A stretch of 64,000 bases of DNA from Treponema sp. (GTDB lineage: Bacteria; Spirochaetota; Spirochaetia; Treponematales; Treponemataceae), in NCBI GenBank assembly GCA_016286365.1, contig JAEESN010000005.1:62001-126000 (forward strand), given 5' to 3'. A model generated the notes under the pieces. The model did no database searches, was not told the DNA's origin, and saw only the letters and a program-made list of their open reading frames with translations. Position numbers and translations under genes: made by a program. Of the stretch, positions 50,559 through 58,587 are shown piece by piece (the stretch's first letter is position 1; every line of letters starts with the position of its first letter).

Positions 50559-53127
50559 GATTCACTCCACTATAATCTGGTTCCGGAATTCCCATAAGGA
50601 AACGAAGTTCACTGAGCGTCTTAGGACCATTAGGACCAACACAAAGCGCACAGTCTGCATCAACCGTAAATTCCGGATTAGATTTTTTAAAGAATTCTTC
50701 TATATTAAAGTTCGGCATATTTACAATACCGTAAAAGTGCTGTCTTCCCTTTCCCTTTACTTCGAAAGAAACAGGGATTTTTTCTACGATGATTTCGTTC
50801 TTTAAATTTTCTTTTCTGATTGTAAAATTATTTGCTTCGCAGCGGATGTATTCATATTTTAATAACTCGTAAGTATCCTGAGTCATGAGCATGTCAGTTC
50901 CGCAAGGCTTGTTAGAGCTTTCTGTTCGGCTTGCAAGGTTTACAGAATCACCAATCGAAGTAAATTCCATCTTATCGTTAGAGCCCATAAATCCTACTGT
51001 TGCACGACCGGTATTAATACCACATCCGATTCTGATTATAGGCTTGAATTTTGCATCTCCTTCTTCTTCGTGGAGTCTTGTAAATTCCAATGCCTTTTTA
51101 TTGTATTCCATTAATGAATAGCGCATTGCGATTGCCGCAGTGATTGCCGAAAGCGCATCTTCTTTTCTGTGGCGTTCGTGGATTGTATAAGCCTTCTTGT
51201 ATTCAGGAGAAAATGGATCAAGCTTTTCATAATCAAGGCTGTCGTCTCTGAGGACACCCCATGCCGCCATGATTGCATCTCCTTCGAATTTATCTACAGT
51301 TCCGCCTGCTAAAGAAATACAGTTTACCATGCGGCTCATGTAATCATTTAAAAAGCTGATAATTTCTGCTGCAGACTTATCGCCGAAGCGTTTATTAAAT
51401 CCGTCTGAAATTGCTGTAAAGCCCCGGATATCGCTGAAAAAGATTGTGATATCTTTTAAATGAGGTTCAAAATCTATTTCCTTTAAGACGATTGCCTTTG
51501 TTACACCCTTGTTCGTAAGCTTTGTAAAGGTGTTGAGCATGTCACGCTCATCTTTTGTGCTGCTTGCAAGAACGCCTATTTCGTCTCCGCGTCTGTCGTC
51601 AAGGTAGTCAAAAAGCTTTGTGTTAAAATTGGCATTTTTGATTTCGTTTGCGACGTTCGTTAAAAGCTTAAGAGGGACAGAGAGCGAGCGGGAGAAGAGC
51701 CAGACTATGAGGATTGCGATGGAGAGGACAGCGAGCGTGATCCAGATGTTCTGTCTTGTTGTCTTATTAATTCCTTCGAGGATGATTTCTGTCTTTACTT
51801 CTGTTATGATTCCGCATCCACCTGTTTCCATTTTAGAAAAAGCACCGATGTATTCATCTCCGTCTTCTTCTACATAAGTAATCTGCTCGTTCGGATTGTG
51901 GGAGGTAATCATCTCTTTTACGATGTATTTATCTTTTATATTCTTTCCGCTTAAAACTGCATCAAGATCTGCGCTTACAAGGATATCTCCCTTATCATTA
52001 ATAAGAGAAGAATTACTGATTGAGCCTGCAGAGAAACTGTTGATTAAAGATTCTGATGAAAATAAAACCAGAACGTTTTCTACATTTGCGCTGTTTGTAA
52101 TCTGATAGTTGATGGAAATGAGCGAAGTCTGGAAGAAAGGCGATGCGTTCGAAATTACAACAATTCCGTTTCTTGCATAATCAATATCGTCTTTTACGGC
52201 ATAAAGATATGAATCAAACAAAGCCTGACTTATTTCGTGGCTCATAAAGAACTGTCTGTTCACAAAAACCTGATTAAGGTCCATGAATGCGATTGCGGCA
52301 ATATCCTTATTTCGTTCAAAAAAGATTCTTGCCTTAAGTTCACATTCTTCTGTGTAAAAATTTTCTTCGGCACAAAGGTCGTAGAACATTCCCGCATTAT
52401 TCATGATTGAATTAAAACGACTTTCGCAGTCTGAAAGTGAACGTCGGTTGATTGTAAGGTTATTGTCTTCTGCATTGATTCTTGTATCCTGTGTAACAAA
52501 ATATGAAACAAGGAAGGTAACAAGACCAAGAGAAACGATTACAAGCATAGAAATAATCGCTATCATCTTTACGCCAATCGGATGAGTAAGTTTCTTTTCT
52601 TTTTTAGGCTGAGTTTTTTTAACAGGTGTATAGTATTCGTCCTGGTTTTTATATTTTTTTGCCAGGCGGGCATTCTTTTTTGCAAGTTTCTTTTCTTTTT
52701 TTGCGTTCTTTTTTGCAAGTTTTCTGTCGGCCTTTTTCTGAGCCTTCATGCGCCTCTTACTTTTTCTGTCCTTTGCATCATAATACTGATCATCTAAAGG
52801 AACATCCCAGTCATAAATCTCTGAATTTTCTTCTTCTACGGGAAGACTTTCATCTTCAAAAGATTTTTCTAAAGATTTTTCAACTACAGGAGAATTATAG
52901 CGAGGGGCTGGTTTTACATCATTCTGAATGTTATGATTTTTGCTCTCTGCCGGTTTATCTTTTACACTGCCTTCCGGTGTTTTTTTAACACTGTTCTTTG
53001 GTGTGTCGTTTACACTGATTTCCGGTACTTCTTCGAGCTCTTCCAGAAAAATCTCTTTTACTTCTTCAAGCTCTTCTGTTTTACCGCTTCCAATAAAGCT
53101 GCCGTATGTTATTTTTTCGTTACTCAC
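50518..53127 (-). CDS. Class III adenylate/guanylate cyclase with membrane sensor
   Basis: This 869-aa protein has a charged N-terminus with a long Lys/Ala-rich stretch (about 120-170), a membrane segment at about 190-212, a periplasmic sensor of about 240 residues, a second segment at about 456-478, a HAMP-like region and a class III cyclase domain (about 555-760). FFSDIRGF and the VDKFEGDAIMA segment give the two metal Asp residues, and SIGDSVNLASRTE matches the conserved helix. cAMP is more likely than cGMP but not proven. A GTG start with TATAAT ending 6 nt upstream suggests a leaderless message. Confidence 0.88.
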   Translation of the reverse strand: MSNEKITYGSFIGSGKTEELEEVKEIFLEELEEVPEISVNDTPKNSVKKTPEGSVKDKPAESKNHNIQNDVKPAPRYNSPVVEKSLEKSFEDESLPVEEENSEIYDWDVPLDDQYYDAKDRKSKRRMKAQKKADRKLAKKNAKKEKKLAKKNARLAKKYKNQDEYYTPVKKTQPKKEKKLTHPIGVKMIAIISMLVIVSLGLVTFLVSYFVTQDTRINAEDNNLTINRRSLSDCESRFNSIMNNAGMFYDLCAEENFYTEECELKARIFFERNKDIAAIAFMDLNQVFVNRQFFMSHEISQALFDSYLYAVKDDIDYARNGIVVISNASPFFQTSLISINYQITNSANVENVLVLFSSESLINSFSAGSISNSSLINDKGDILVSADLDAVLSGKNIKDKYIVKEMITSHNPNEQITYVEEDGDEYIGAFSKMETGGCGIITEVKTEIILEGINKTTRQNIWITLAVLSIAILIVWLFSRSLSVPLKLLTNVANEIKNANFNTKLFDYLDDRRGDEIGVLASSTKDERDMLNTFTKLTNKGVTKAIVLKEIDFEPHLKDITIFFSDIRGFTAISDGFNKRFGDKSAAEIISFLNDYMSRMVNCISLAGGTVDKFEGDAIMAAWGVLRDDSLDYEKLDPFSPEYKKAYTIHERHRKEDALSAITAAIAMRYSLMEYNKKALEFTRLHEEEGDAKFKPIIRIGCGINTGRATVGFMGSNDKMEFTSIGDSVNLASRTESSNKPCGTDMLMTQDTYELLKYEYIRCEANNFTIRKENLKNEIIVEKIPVSFEVKGKGRQHFYGIVNMPNFNIEEFFKKSNPEFTVDADCALCVGPNGPKTLSELRFLMGIPEPDYSGVNLEEEESKVKIQTS

Positions 53128-53133
53128 ATAAAT

Positions 53134-53162
53134 ATTATAATATGAAACTGAATTTTCTACAA
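53134..53162 (-). promoter_or_regulatory. Promoter of a likely leaderless cyclase gene
   Basis: TTGTAG (53162-53157) and TATAAT (53139-53134) are 17 nt apart, and the -10 ends 6 nt before the GTG at 53127. No Shine-Dalgarno is present, so the message should begin at the start codon. Confidence 0.6.
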
Positions 53163-53209
53163 TTATAATAAGAATCTACTTATTTTATGTGATTTTTTGT
53201 AAAGTCACC

Positions 53210-53237
53210 TTGTATAACGCATTTTTTTATGTAAAAT
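53210..53237 (+). promoter_or_regulatory. Promoter of a likely leaderless DedA gene
   Basis: TTGTAT (53210-53215) and TAAAAT (53232-53237) are 16 nt apart. The -10 ends 7 nt before the ATG at 53245 and no ribosome site is visible. Confidence 0.55.
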
Positions 53238-53244
53238 AAAAAGC

Positions 53245-53868
53245 ATGGAACAGATTATAGCATTCATCACATCATACGTTTCTTACTGGCCGGTTGTCTG
53301 CTTTTTTGCACTCCTTCTTGCCGGATTTAATCTTCCAATCTCCGAAGATGCAATGATTATCCTCTCTGCTACATTCGTACAGGCCGATAAGTCTTTACTC
53401 ATACCAACCTATCTTGCACTTTATGCAGGAATCTTTTTAAGCGACATTGAATCCTATTTTATGGGAAAACTTTTATCCAAGGGTGTATTAAAGTTCAAAT
53501 TCTTACAGAAAAAACTCACTCCTAAAAATGTTGAATGGGTTTCTTCACATCTGGACAAGCACGGATTTTTAACATTCATCGTATGCCGTTTTATTCCGTT
53601 CGGTGTAAGAAACATGCTTTTTATGGGCTCTGGCTTTGTAGGATTAAAACTCACAAGCTTCTTACTCTTCGACTCGATTGCAGCAGTTATCAGTTCTGCA
53701 ACACTCTTCTCTCTTATTTACTTTATTGGAGAAGCAGCACAGAAAAACTTCCGTCTTGTGGGAATCATCTTATTTATAATTCTTGTTGCAGTAATTCTCT
53801 TCTTAATCATCCGCCACATAATCAAAAAGCAGAAAGCAAAGAAGATTGCCCAGTCTGATGAAAATTAG
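53245..53868 (+). CDS. DedA/VTT-family membrane protein
   Basis: This 207-aa protein has the SNARE-associated DedA fold: NLPISEDAMIILSATF, a GIFLSDIESYFMGKLL segment, FIVCRFIPFGVRNM (the conserved Arg motif) and two final membrane segments with a Lys-rich tail. Family members flip polyprenyl or phospholipid carriers, or support membrane homeostasis. The neighbour on the opposite strand is a CDP-alcohol phosphatidyltransferase, and the two stops overlap by 4 nt; a phospholipid link is suggestive only. Confidence 0.85.
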   Translation: MEQIIAFITSYVSYWPVVCFFALLLAGFNLPISEDAMIILSATFVQADKSLLIPTYLALYAGIFLSDIESYFMGKLLSKGVLKFKFLQKKLTPKNVEWVSSHLDKHGFLTFIVCRFIPFGVRNMLFMGSGFVGLKLTSFLLFDSIAAVISSATLFSLIYFIGEAAQKNFRLVGIILFIILVAVILFLIIRHIIKKQKAKKIAQSDEN

Positions 53869-54947
53869 TTTTCTGGCTTAGGATTTTTCCATACCCAGTA
53901 TTTTCTGTTTTGAACAAAGAAGATTGTTGCCCTTACAATCACGCTTACAAAAATATAAACAAGGCTCAAGATTATAACAACAGGGCTTTCCACCTTGAGC
54001 GCATATAAAACTGTGAGCACGACCGGAAGAATAAAATCAGGACAAGGATCTTTTTTCTTCATTACGATTGCAACTAAGAGCGCAGAAATATAATTGATGT
54101 TCAATAAAGAAAGTGTTAAGAACGGAATGTGATAGAATTTAACATCTGCACACGCCATGATGATTGCTGCTGTTCCTGTAAATAAAAGGTACATCCAGTA
54201 TCTTACGCTTGCTCCACCACTTCTGATTAATGTTCCTACGATGTTTATGAATGCAAAAAGAGTCATAACAATCATCACAAGTTCCATAACTGTAAGATTT
54301 ACAACTGCATTGCATGAAGAAAGGAAGCTGTTCTGAACAAAACCGAATGTTCCAAGATTCTGACTTACAAAATCTCTGATTGGTTTAAAATATGCAAGAG
54401 TGATAATCAAAGCAAGACTCAAAATTGTTTCTGTTGAGCTGAATTTACCAAAGTGCATCTTATGTTTTTTAAACTTTTCCCAGAATGTTGTTGCCTGAGT
54501 CACATAAGAAATAAAGAGTGCAAAATATGCTACAAAAGGATTTTTAATATCGTATGCAGCTATAATCGAAATAAGTAAAACAGCTGTTACAAATGTATCT
54601 AAAAAATGGTCCAGAAATTCGCCAAGCGGAGAACCTGTATGAGTTCTTCTTGCCTGTTCTCCGTCCATACAATCCCCAACTACATAAATAAAGATAAATA
54701 TAGGGATTAAAAACCAGAGTGAATAATTCCCTCGTGTAGAGTGCATTGCAATGATGAACGAAAGGAATACGAGTGTATTCGAAAAGATTGTGATGATGTT
54801 TGCCGGGATGCTGTAAGGAAAAACTTTTAATAAGGGGCGAACAAGATATGGAATGATGATTCCATCTAAAAATGATTCGTTTTTTGCCGAATAAGAATAG
54901 TTTGTTTTGTCCGTAGTTGCCTGGACTTCAATGATTTTCTTTTTCAT
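53865..54947 (-). CDS. CDP-alcohol phosphatidyltransferase family protein
   Basis: This 360-aa integral membrane protein carries the family motif across DCMDGEQARRTHTGSPLG and EFLDHFLD (D-x2-DG-x2-AR-x8-G-x3-D-x3-D), which binds two metals and CDP-alcohol. Such enzymes make phospholipids by displacing CMP with an alcohol. The protein is longer than bacterial PgsA or PssA (about 200 aa) and closer to eukaryotic choline/ethanolamine phosphotransferases in length, so the acceptor is uncertain. A TATGAT hexamer ends 5 nt before the ATG. Confidence 0.85.
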   Translation of the reverse strand: MKKKIIEVQATTDKTNYSYSAKNESFLDGIIIPYLVRPLLKVFPYSIPANIITIFSNTLVFLSFIIAMHSTRGNYSLWFLIPIFIFIYVVGDCMDGEQARRTHTGSPLGEFLDHFLDTFVTAVLLISIIAAYDIKNPFVAYFALFISYVTQATTFWEKFKKHKMHFGKFSSTETILSLALIITLAYFKPIRDFVSQNLGTFGFVQNSFLSSCNAVVNLTVMELVMIVMTLFAFINIVGTLIRSGGASVRYWMYLLFTGTAAIIMACADVKFYHIPFLTLSLLNINYISALLVAIVMKKKDPCPDFILPVVLTVLYALKVESPVVIILSLVYIFVSVIVRATIFFVQNRKYWVWKNPKPEN

Positions 54948-55026
54948 AATAAATCATATTAACAAATTCAAATCAGATTTGCAATTAATATAAGAGAAAT
55001 TCCTTATAAGAGTATTCTTATTTGTT

Positions 55027-55434
55027 CTATTCCTTCCATTTCCACTGCTCGTATCTTACTCTTCCCTCTTTTACAGCCTTTCTTACTTCTTTTTCCCTGT
55101 CGTTTAATGAAGATTCTCCTGTTTTTACTTCTATTAAAACAATTTCATCTATGCGGCCTTTTTCCGTAAGCCCCGAAAAGGCAACATAATCAACAGGTTT
55201 TCCCACAAATCGTGCATCCCCGGGATTACATGGAAAGCCCGGTAAATATGGAGCCATCTGTTCCACTGTAAGACCACCAATCACCGCTTTGGATCTTTTT
55301 ACTGCATCAAGTCTCTCTTCTTTTAGTTTCTGCGAAAACCGCAGGCGCTGGATAATCAGAAGAAAAAATAAAAAAATGCTTAGGATTACAAAAAGTAACA
55401 ATAGATACGGATATTTGTTTAATAATTCGGACAT
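55027..55434 (-). CDS. Membrane-anchored Holliday-junction-resolvase-related protein
   Basis: This 135-aa protein has one N-terminal membrane segment (LLLLFVILSIFLFFLLII) and a cytoplasmic domain with LPGFPCNPGDARFVGKPVDY and EIVLIEVKTG, the E-x-K catalytic pattern of PD-(D/E)XK-like nucleases in the COG4741 group, predicted relatives of archaeal Holliday junction resolvases. Nuclease activity is inferred. I use the ATG at 55434: TATACT at 55441-55446 ends 6 nt before it, while the alternative TTG at 55470 has no ribosome site. Confidence 0.72.
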   Translation of the reverse strand: MSELLNKYPYLLLLFVILSIFLFFLLIIQRLRFSQKLKEERLDAVKRSKAVIGGLTVEQMAPYLPGFPCNPGDARFVGKPVDYVAFSGLTEKGRIDEIVLIEVKTGESSLNDREKEVRKAVKEGRVRYEQWKWKE

Positions 55435-55440
55435 ATATAA

Positions 55441-55470
55441 AGTATAAATTTTATGTAAATAAAAAATCAA
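55441..55470 (-). promoter_or_regulatory. Promoter of a likely leaderless nuclease-related gene
   Basis: TTGATT (55470-55465) and TATACT (55446-55441) are 18 nt apart. The -10 ends 6 nt before the ATG at 55434 and there is no ribosome site. Confidence 0.5.
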
Positions 55471-55528
55471 CTGAAAAAATTTTTTACCGATAATTTTTAA
55501 GATAATGTTTTTTTACGAGAGGATTAAA

Positions 55529-56797
55529 ATGAAAAGACTTATATCAGCATTTGTAATCTCATTATTTATTTTTGTTGCATTCGCACAAAGTAACGGCTCA
55601 CAGGGCACAAAGAACAATGCCTCACAGGGCGCTAAAAACAATACATCGCAGGGTGTAAAATTTAAATACAAACAGGTTTTGGGCGAATCCTGCAGCTATA
55701 TTTCTACTGTAGAAGAAGATGCATATTTTGACGGAATTTTAAACAACCACGCACAGATTATAAACAGAATTTCTACAACCGTTGACGAAGAAAAAAAAGA
55801 CGGTTCTGCCGTAATCACAACTTCGTTCATGACTACAACAAACACAATCGTAGACGGATCAAAACGCTCGCTTTCGTGGGGTGAAGAAGAAACTGTTACC
55901 GTAACAAGAAAACCAACAGGTCAGCTTACAATTCCAAATAATTCATTCATGCCAACCGTACGCGATGTTCCTGTTTTTCCTAATAAGGCCGTAAAACCCG
56001 GTGACACATGGACTGCTCCGGGAAAAGAGGTTCATGACCTCAGACGTCTTTTTAACATGAACGAACCTATTGTAATTCCTTTTACTGCAAACTACACATA
56101 TATTGGCGACGAAGTTCAGAAGGGAAAAACATTCAACGTTATAGAAATTCACTACGAATTCTACCAGACAAATACAAGAAAAAGCATTCTTGCAGGAAGC
56201 CTTTATTCTTCGAGCGCAGGATTTACTAATCAAAAGCTCTACTGGGACAGCGAAAAAGGAATTCTGGACCATTACACAGAAGATTTTGAAATTGTCTTAA
56301 AGGATGTTTACGGAAACGAATATCTTTTTAAAGGAACTGCCCGTGCCGAAATCACTGAATATAAATCTTTGAACTCGGACGAAATGATTAAAGAGCTTCA
56401 AAAGACAATCGACGACTTAAACCTTTCGAACGTAACAATCAAAAAAGGAAAGAAGGGATTAACAATCAGTATCGAAAATATTCAGTTCGAAGCCGACTCT
56501 CCAGTCCTCATGGATTCTGAAAAAGCAAAGCTCGATAAAATCTGCGAAATCTTGAATCAGTTCCCGAACGACCTTTTGATTACAGGCCACTGTGCAGACC
56601 GCGGAACGGCAAACGCAAGACAAAAGCTTTCTGAAGAAAGAGCGCAGACTGTTGCAGAATACCTTAAGAAAAAAGGGGTGCGCGACGAATACCATATTTT
56701 TACACAGGGTAAGGGTGCTACAGAGCCGATTGCCACAAACAACACAGAAGCCGGCCGTGCCAAAAACCGCCGTGTAGAAATTACACTGATGGATTAG
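55529..56797 (+). CDS. OmpA-family outer-membrane/peptidoglycan-binding protein
   Basis: This 422-aa protein has a signal peptide (MKRLISAFVISLFIFVAFAQ), then three short copies of a SQGxKNN-like repeat at about 22-42, a long beta-rich domain and a C-terminal OmpA domain (about 310-420: IQFEADSPVLMDSEKAKLDK, TGHCADRGTANARQKLSEER, RAKNRRVEI) that binds peptidoglycan. It probably joins the outer membrane to the cell wall. A GAGAGG site precedes the ATG at 55529, while the earlier in-frame ATG has none. Its stop overlaps the convergent recQ-like gene by 17 nt. Confidence 0.82.
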   Translation: MKRLISAFVISLFIFVAFAQSNGSQGTKNNASQGAKNNTSQGVKFKYKQVLGESCSYISTVEEDAYFDGILNNHAQIINRISTTVDEEKKDGSAVITTSFMTTTNTIVDGSKRSLSWGEEETVTVTRKPTGQLTIPNNSFMPTVRDVPVFPNKAVKPGDTWTAPGKEVHDLRRLFNMNEPIVIPFTANYTYIGDEVQKGKTFNVIEIHYEFYQTNTRKSILAGSLYSSSAGFTNQKLYWDSEKGILDHYTEDFEIVLKDVYGNEYLFKGTARAEITEYKSLNSDEMIKELQKTIDDLNLSNVTIKKGKKGLTISIENIQFEADSPVLMDSEKAKLDKICEILNQFPNDLLITGHCADRGTANARQKLSEERAQTVAEYLKKKGVRDEYHIFTQGKGATEPIATNNTEAGRAKNRRVEITLMD

Positions 56798-58475
56798 ACT
56801 GGTTCTCCCCACTCACTGAAACTCCCGGAATGTCATAATCACTTCCGGGATTTTTTTTATCCTCCCGGGTTTTCGTGTGAGTTTTCGTGCATTTAAGCCT
56901 GCCCTTCCACAAAAAATTACAATCTTCTATTTTTCCGCTCTGCCTGAGCTGTTTTAAAACCTGCGTGCTGTCCGAATGATTCCATATATTAAGACCTATG
57001 GTTTTTAAAAAGCGTTCGTTCATCTTTTTACTCAAAAGCGCTTCCAGTTCTTCTTCCGTATAATAATTAGGTGTCTTTTTTACGATTGAGTACGTTACTT
57101 CCCAGTCTGCAGCATACATCGCTTTTTCTGCCTTCCGCCGGTAGAATACCTGCTTCATTCCCTTAAGGTTTTCGAGTTCCTTCTGCTGTCTTCTCGCATT
57201 GCATAAATCACAGCCGCTGCAGACTGCCTGTTCCCCGCCCAATGCGTCTAAGAGAACCTGGCGCCGGCAGTCTGCTGTTTGAGCGAATCGCATCATTGCA
57301 TATGCACGGGACGACGGACTGAAAGCAGAAAATGAAAGCGAATCTTCCAGGCTCCACAAAAGAATGGCTTTTGCAACACTCCCGTCTCTTCCTCCCCTTC
57401 CTGCTTCCTGAATATAAGCTTCTACAGTTTGAGGCGGCTCTAAGTGGACCACAGTTTTTATGTCTTTTTTGTCTACGCCCATACCATAGGCGCAGGTTGC
57501 ACAAAGAATTCCGTCTTTACTTTCATAAAACCATTTTTCAATTTTTTCTTTGTCGGATTTTTCAAGCCCTGCATGATAAAATTTTGCAGTACCATTTCCA
57601 AAGCAGACATTAATCTCTCTGGACATATCTTCTGCCTTGTTCCTGGTACCGCAAAAAATTATCATAGGTCGATGTTCAGTCTTGCAAAGGTATAAAGCTT
57701 CTTTCTTTTTAGCCGACGCCTTTCGCACAAAGTAATGAATGTTCTGTCTGTCAGTTTCACTTCTTACAACATGCGCTACACCATCAAACAAAATCTCAGA
57801 AACCCTTTTCAAAACCTCCGGAGAAGCAGTCGCCGTAAACGCAGTAATTACAGGAGGATTTAATTTCTTTAAAACCTCTCCCAGCTTAAGATACGACGGC
57901 CTGAACGAGTCTCCCCACTCAGAAACACAGTGCGCTTCATCGATTGCAACATGACGTATACCAATCTTACAAAGCCTTTCCACAAGTTCGTCATTTCCTA
58001 AAACCTCAGGATTCGCAATAATCACCTTATAACCGTTTTCGATCTTCCGAAAATTCTCTTCCCTTTCTTCTCTGCTCTGCCCGCCTTTAAACACAACACT
58101 CTTTAAACTTCCAGATTCCATTCGCCTCTGCTGATCACTCATCAAAGCTAATAAAGGATAAATCACAAGCGTTGGACCGTCTAAAAACAAAGCCGGAACC
58201 ATAAAACAAAGCGACTTCCCAGCCCCAGTAGGTAAAAGAACAATCTGTCGACCTTTACAAAACGAATCAGGATTCTCTCTGTCAAAAATCAATCGTTCTT
58301 CCAAAGATAAATCTTTTAAACTCTTCTGGTACTCAAAAGCCTCGAGGATATTCGAAATAACCATTCTCTGCCACGGAAAAAGATACTTAATCCCAAAAGC
58401 CTCAAAAGTAAGCTTAGCCACGGGGTCATCATCATAGATTTCCATGCCGGCACTAACTTTTACAACATCTTCCAT
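56781..58475 (-). CDS. recQ: RecQ-family DNA helicase
   Basis: This 564-aa protein has motif I LPTGAGKSLC, motif II DEAHCVSEWGDSFRP, motif III TAFTATASPEV, and motif VI QEAGRGGRDG, followed by the RecQ zinc Cys set (CSGCDLC). It lacks an obvious HRDC domain, and it continues past the zinc region with unusual residues. RecQ helicases unwind DNA in repair and recombination. No ribosome site is clear. Its leader starts in copy 3 of the 40-nt element found before the peptide maturase, which is unexpected for a housekeeping helicase. Confidence 0.88.
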   Translation of the reverse strand: MEDVVKVSAGMEIYDDDPVAKLTFEAFGIKYLFPWQRMVISNILEAFEYQKSLKDLSLEERLIFDRENPDSFCKGRQIVLLPTGAGKSLCFMVPALFLDGPTLVIYPLLALMSDQQRRMESGSLKSVVFKGGQSREEREENFRKIENGYKVIIANPEVLGNDELVERLCKIGIRHVAIDEAHCVSEWGDSFRPSYLKLGEVLKKLNPPVITAFTATASPEVLKRVSEILFDGVAHVVRSETDRQNIHYFVRKASAKKKEALYLCKTEHRPMIIFCGTRNKAEDMSREINVCFGNGTAKFYHAGLEKSDKEKIEKWFYESKDGILCATCAYGMGVDKKDIKTVVHLEPPQTVEAYIQEAGRGGRDGSVAKAILLWSLEDSLSFSAFSPSSRAYAMMRFAQTADCRRQVLLDALGGEQAVCSGCDLCNARRQQKELENLKGMKQVFYRRKAEKAMYAADWEVTYSIVKKTPNYYTEEELEALLSKKMNERFLKTIGLNIWNHSDSTQVLKQLRQSGKIEDCNFLWKGRLKCTKTHTKTREDKKNPGSDYDIPGVSVSGENQSNPSV

Positions 58476-58506
58476 GCATTAATAATAGAAATTACTTTTA
58501 AAAAAA

Positions 58507-58546
58507 GACCATTTTTGCAGAAAAATTTTAAAAAAAAGTGAAAAAA
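58507..58546 (-). promoter_or_regulatory. Shared upstream element, copy 3 (recQ-like gene)
   Basis: The 40 nt on the minus strand match 12974-13013 at 39 positions, including TTTTTTCAC, the T8 run and CTGCAAAAATGGTC. The 3' part is also shared with 17487-17500. Further upstream, AACTGATTTTT resembles the terminator arm before copy 2. The recQ-like ATG is 31 nt downstream. Confidence 0.6.
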
Positions 58547-58587
58547 GTTGATTAAAAATCAGTTGTTTGGAGAAATTTATAAAAAAA

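Noticed and set aside
54600-54625. AAAAAATGGTCCAGAAATTC resembling the shared element
   Set aside because: It lies inside the CDP-alcohol phosphatidyltransferase gene at its catalytic motif, lacks the T-rich upstream part and is explained by coding sequence.
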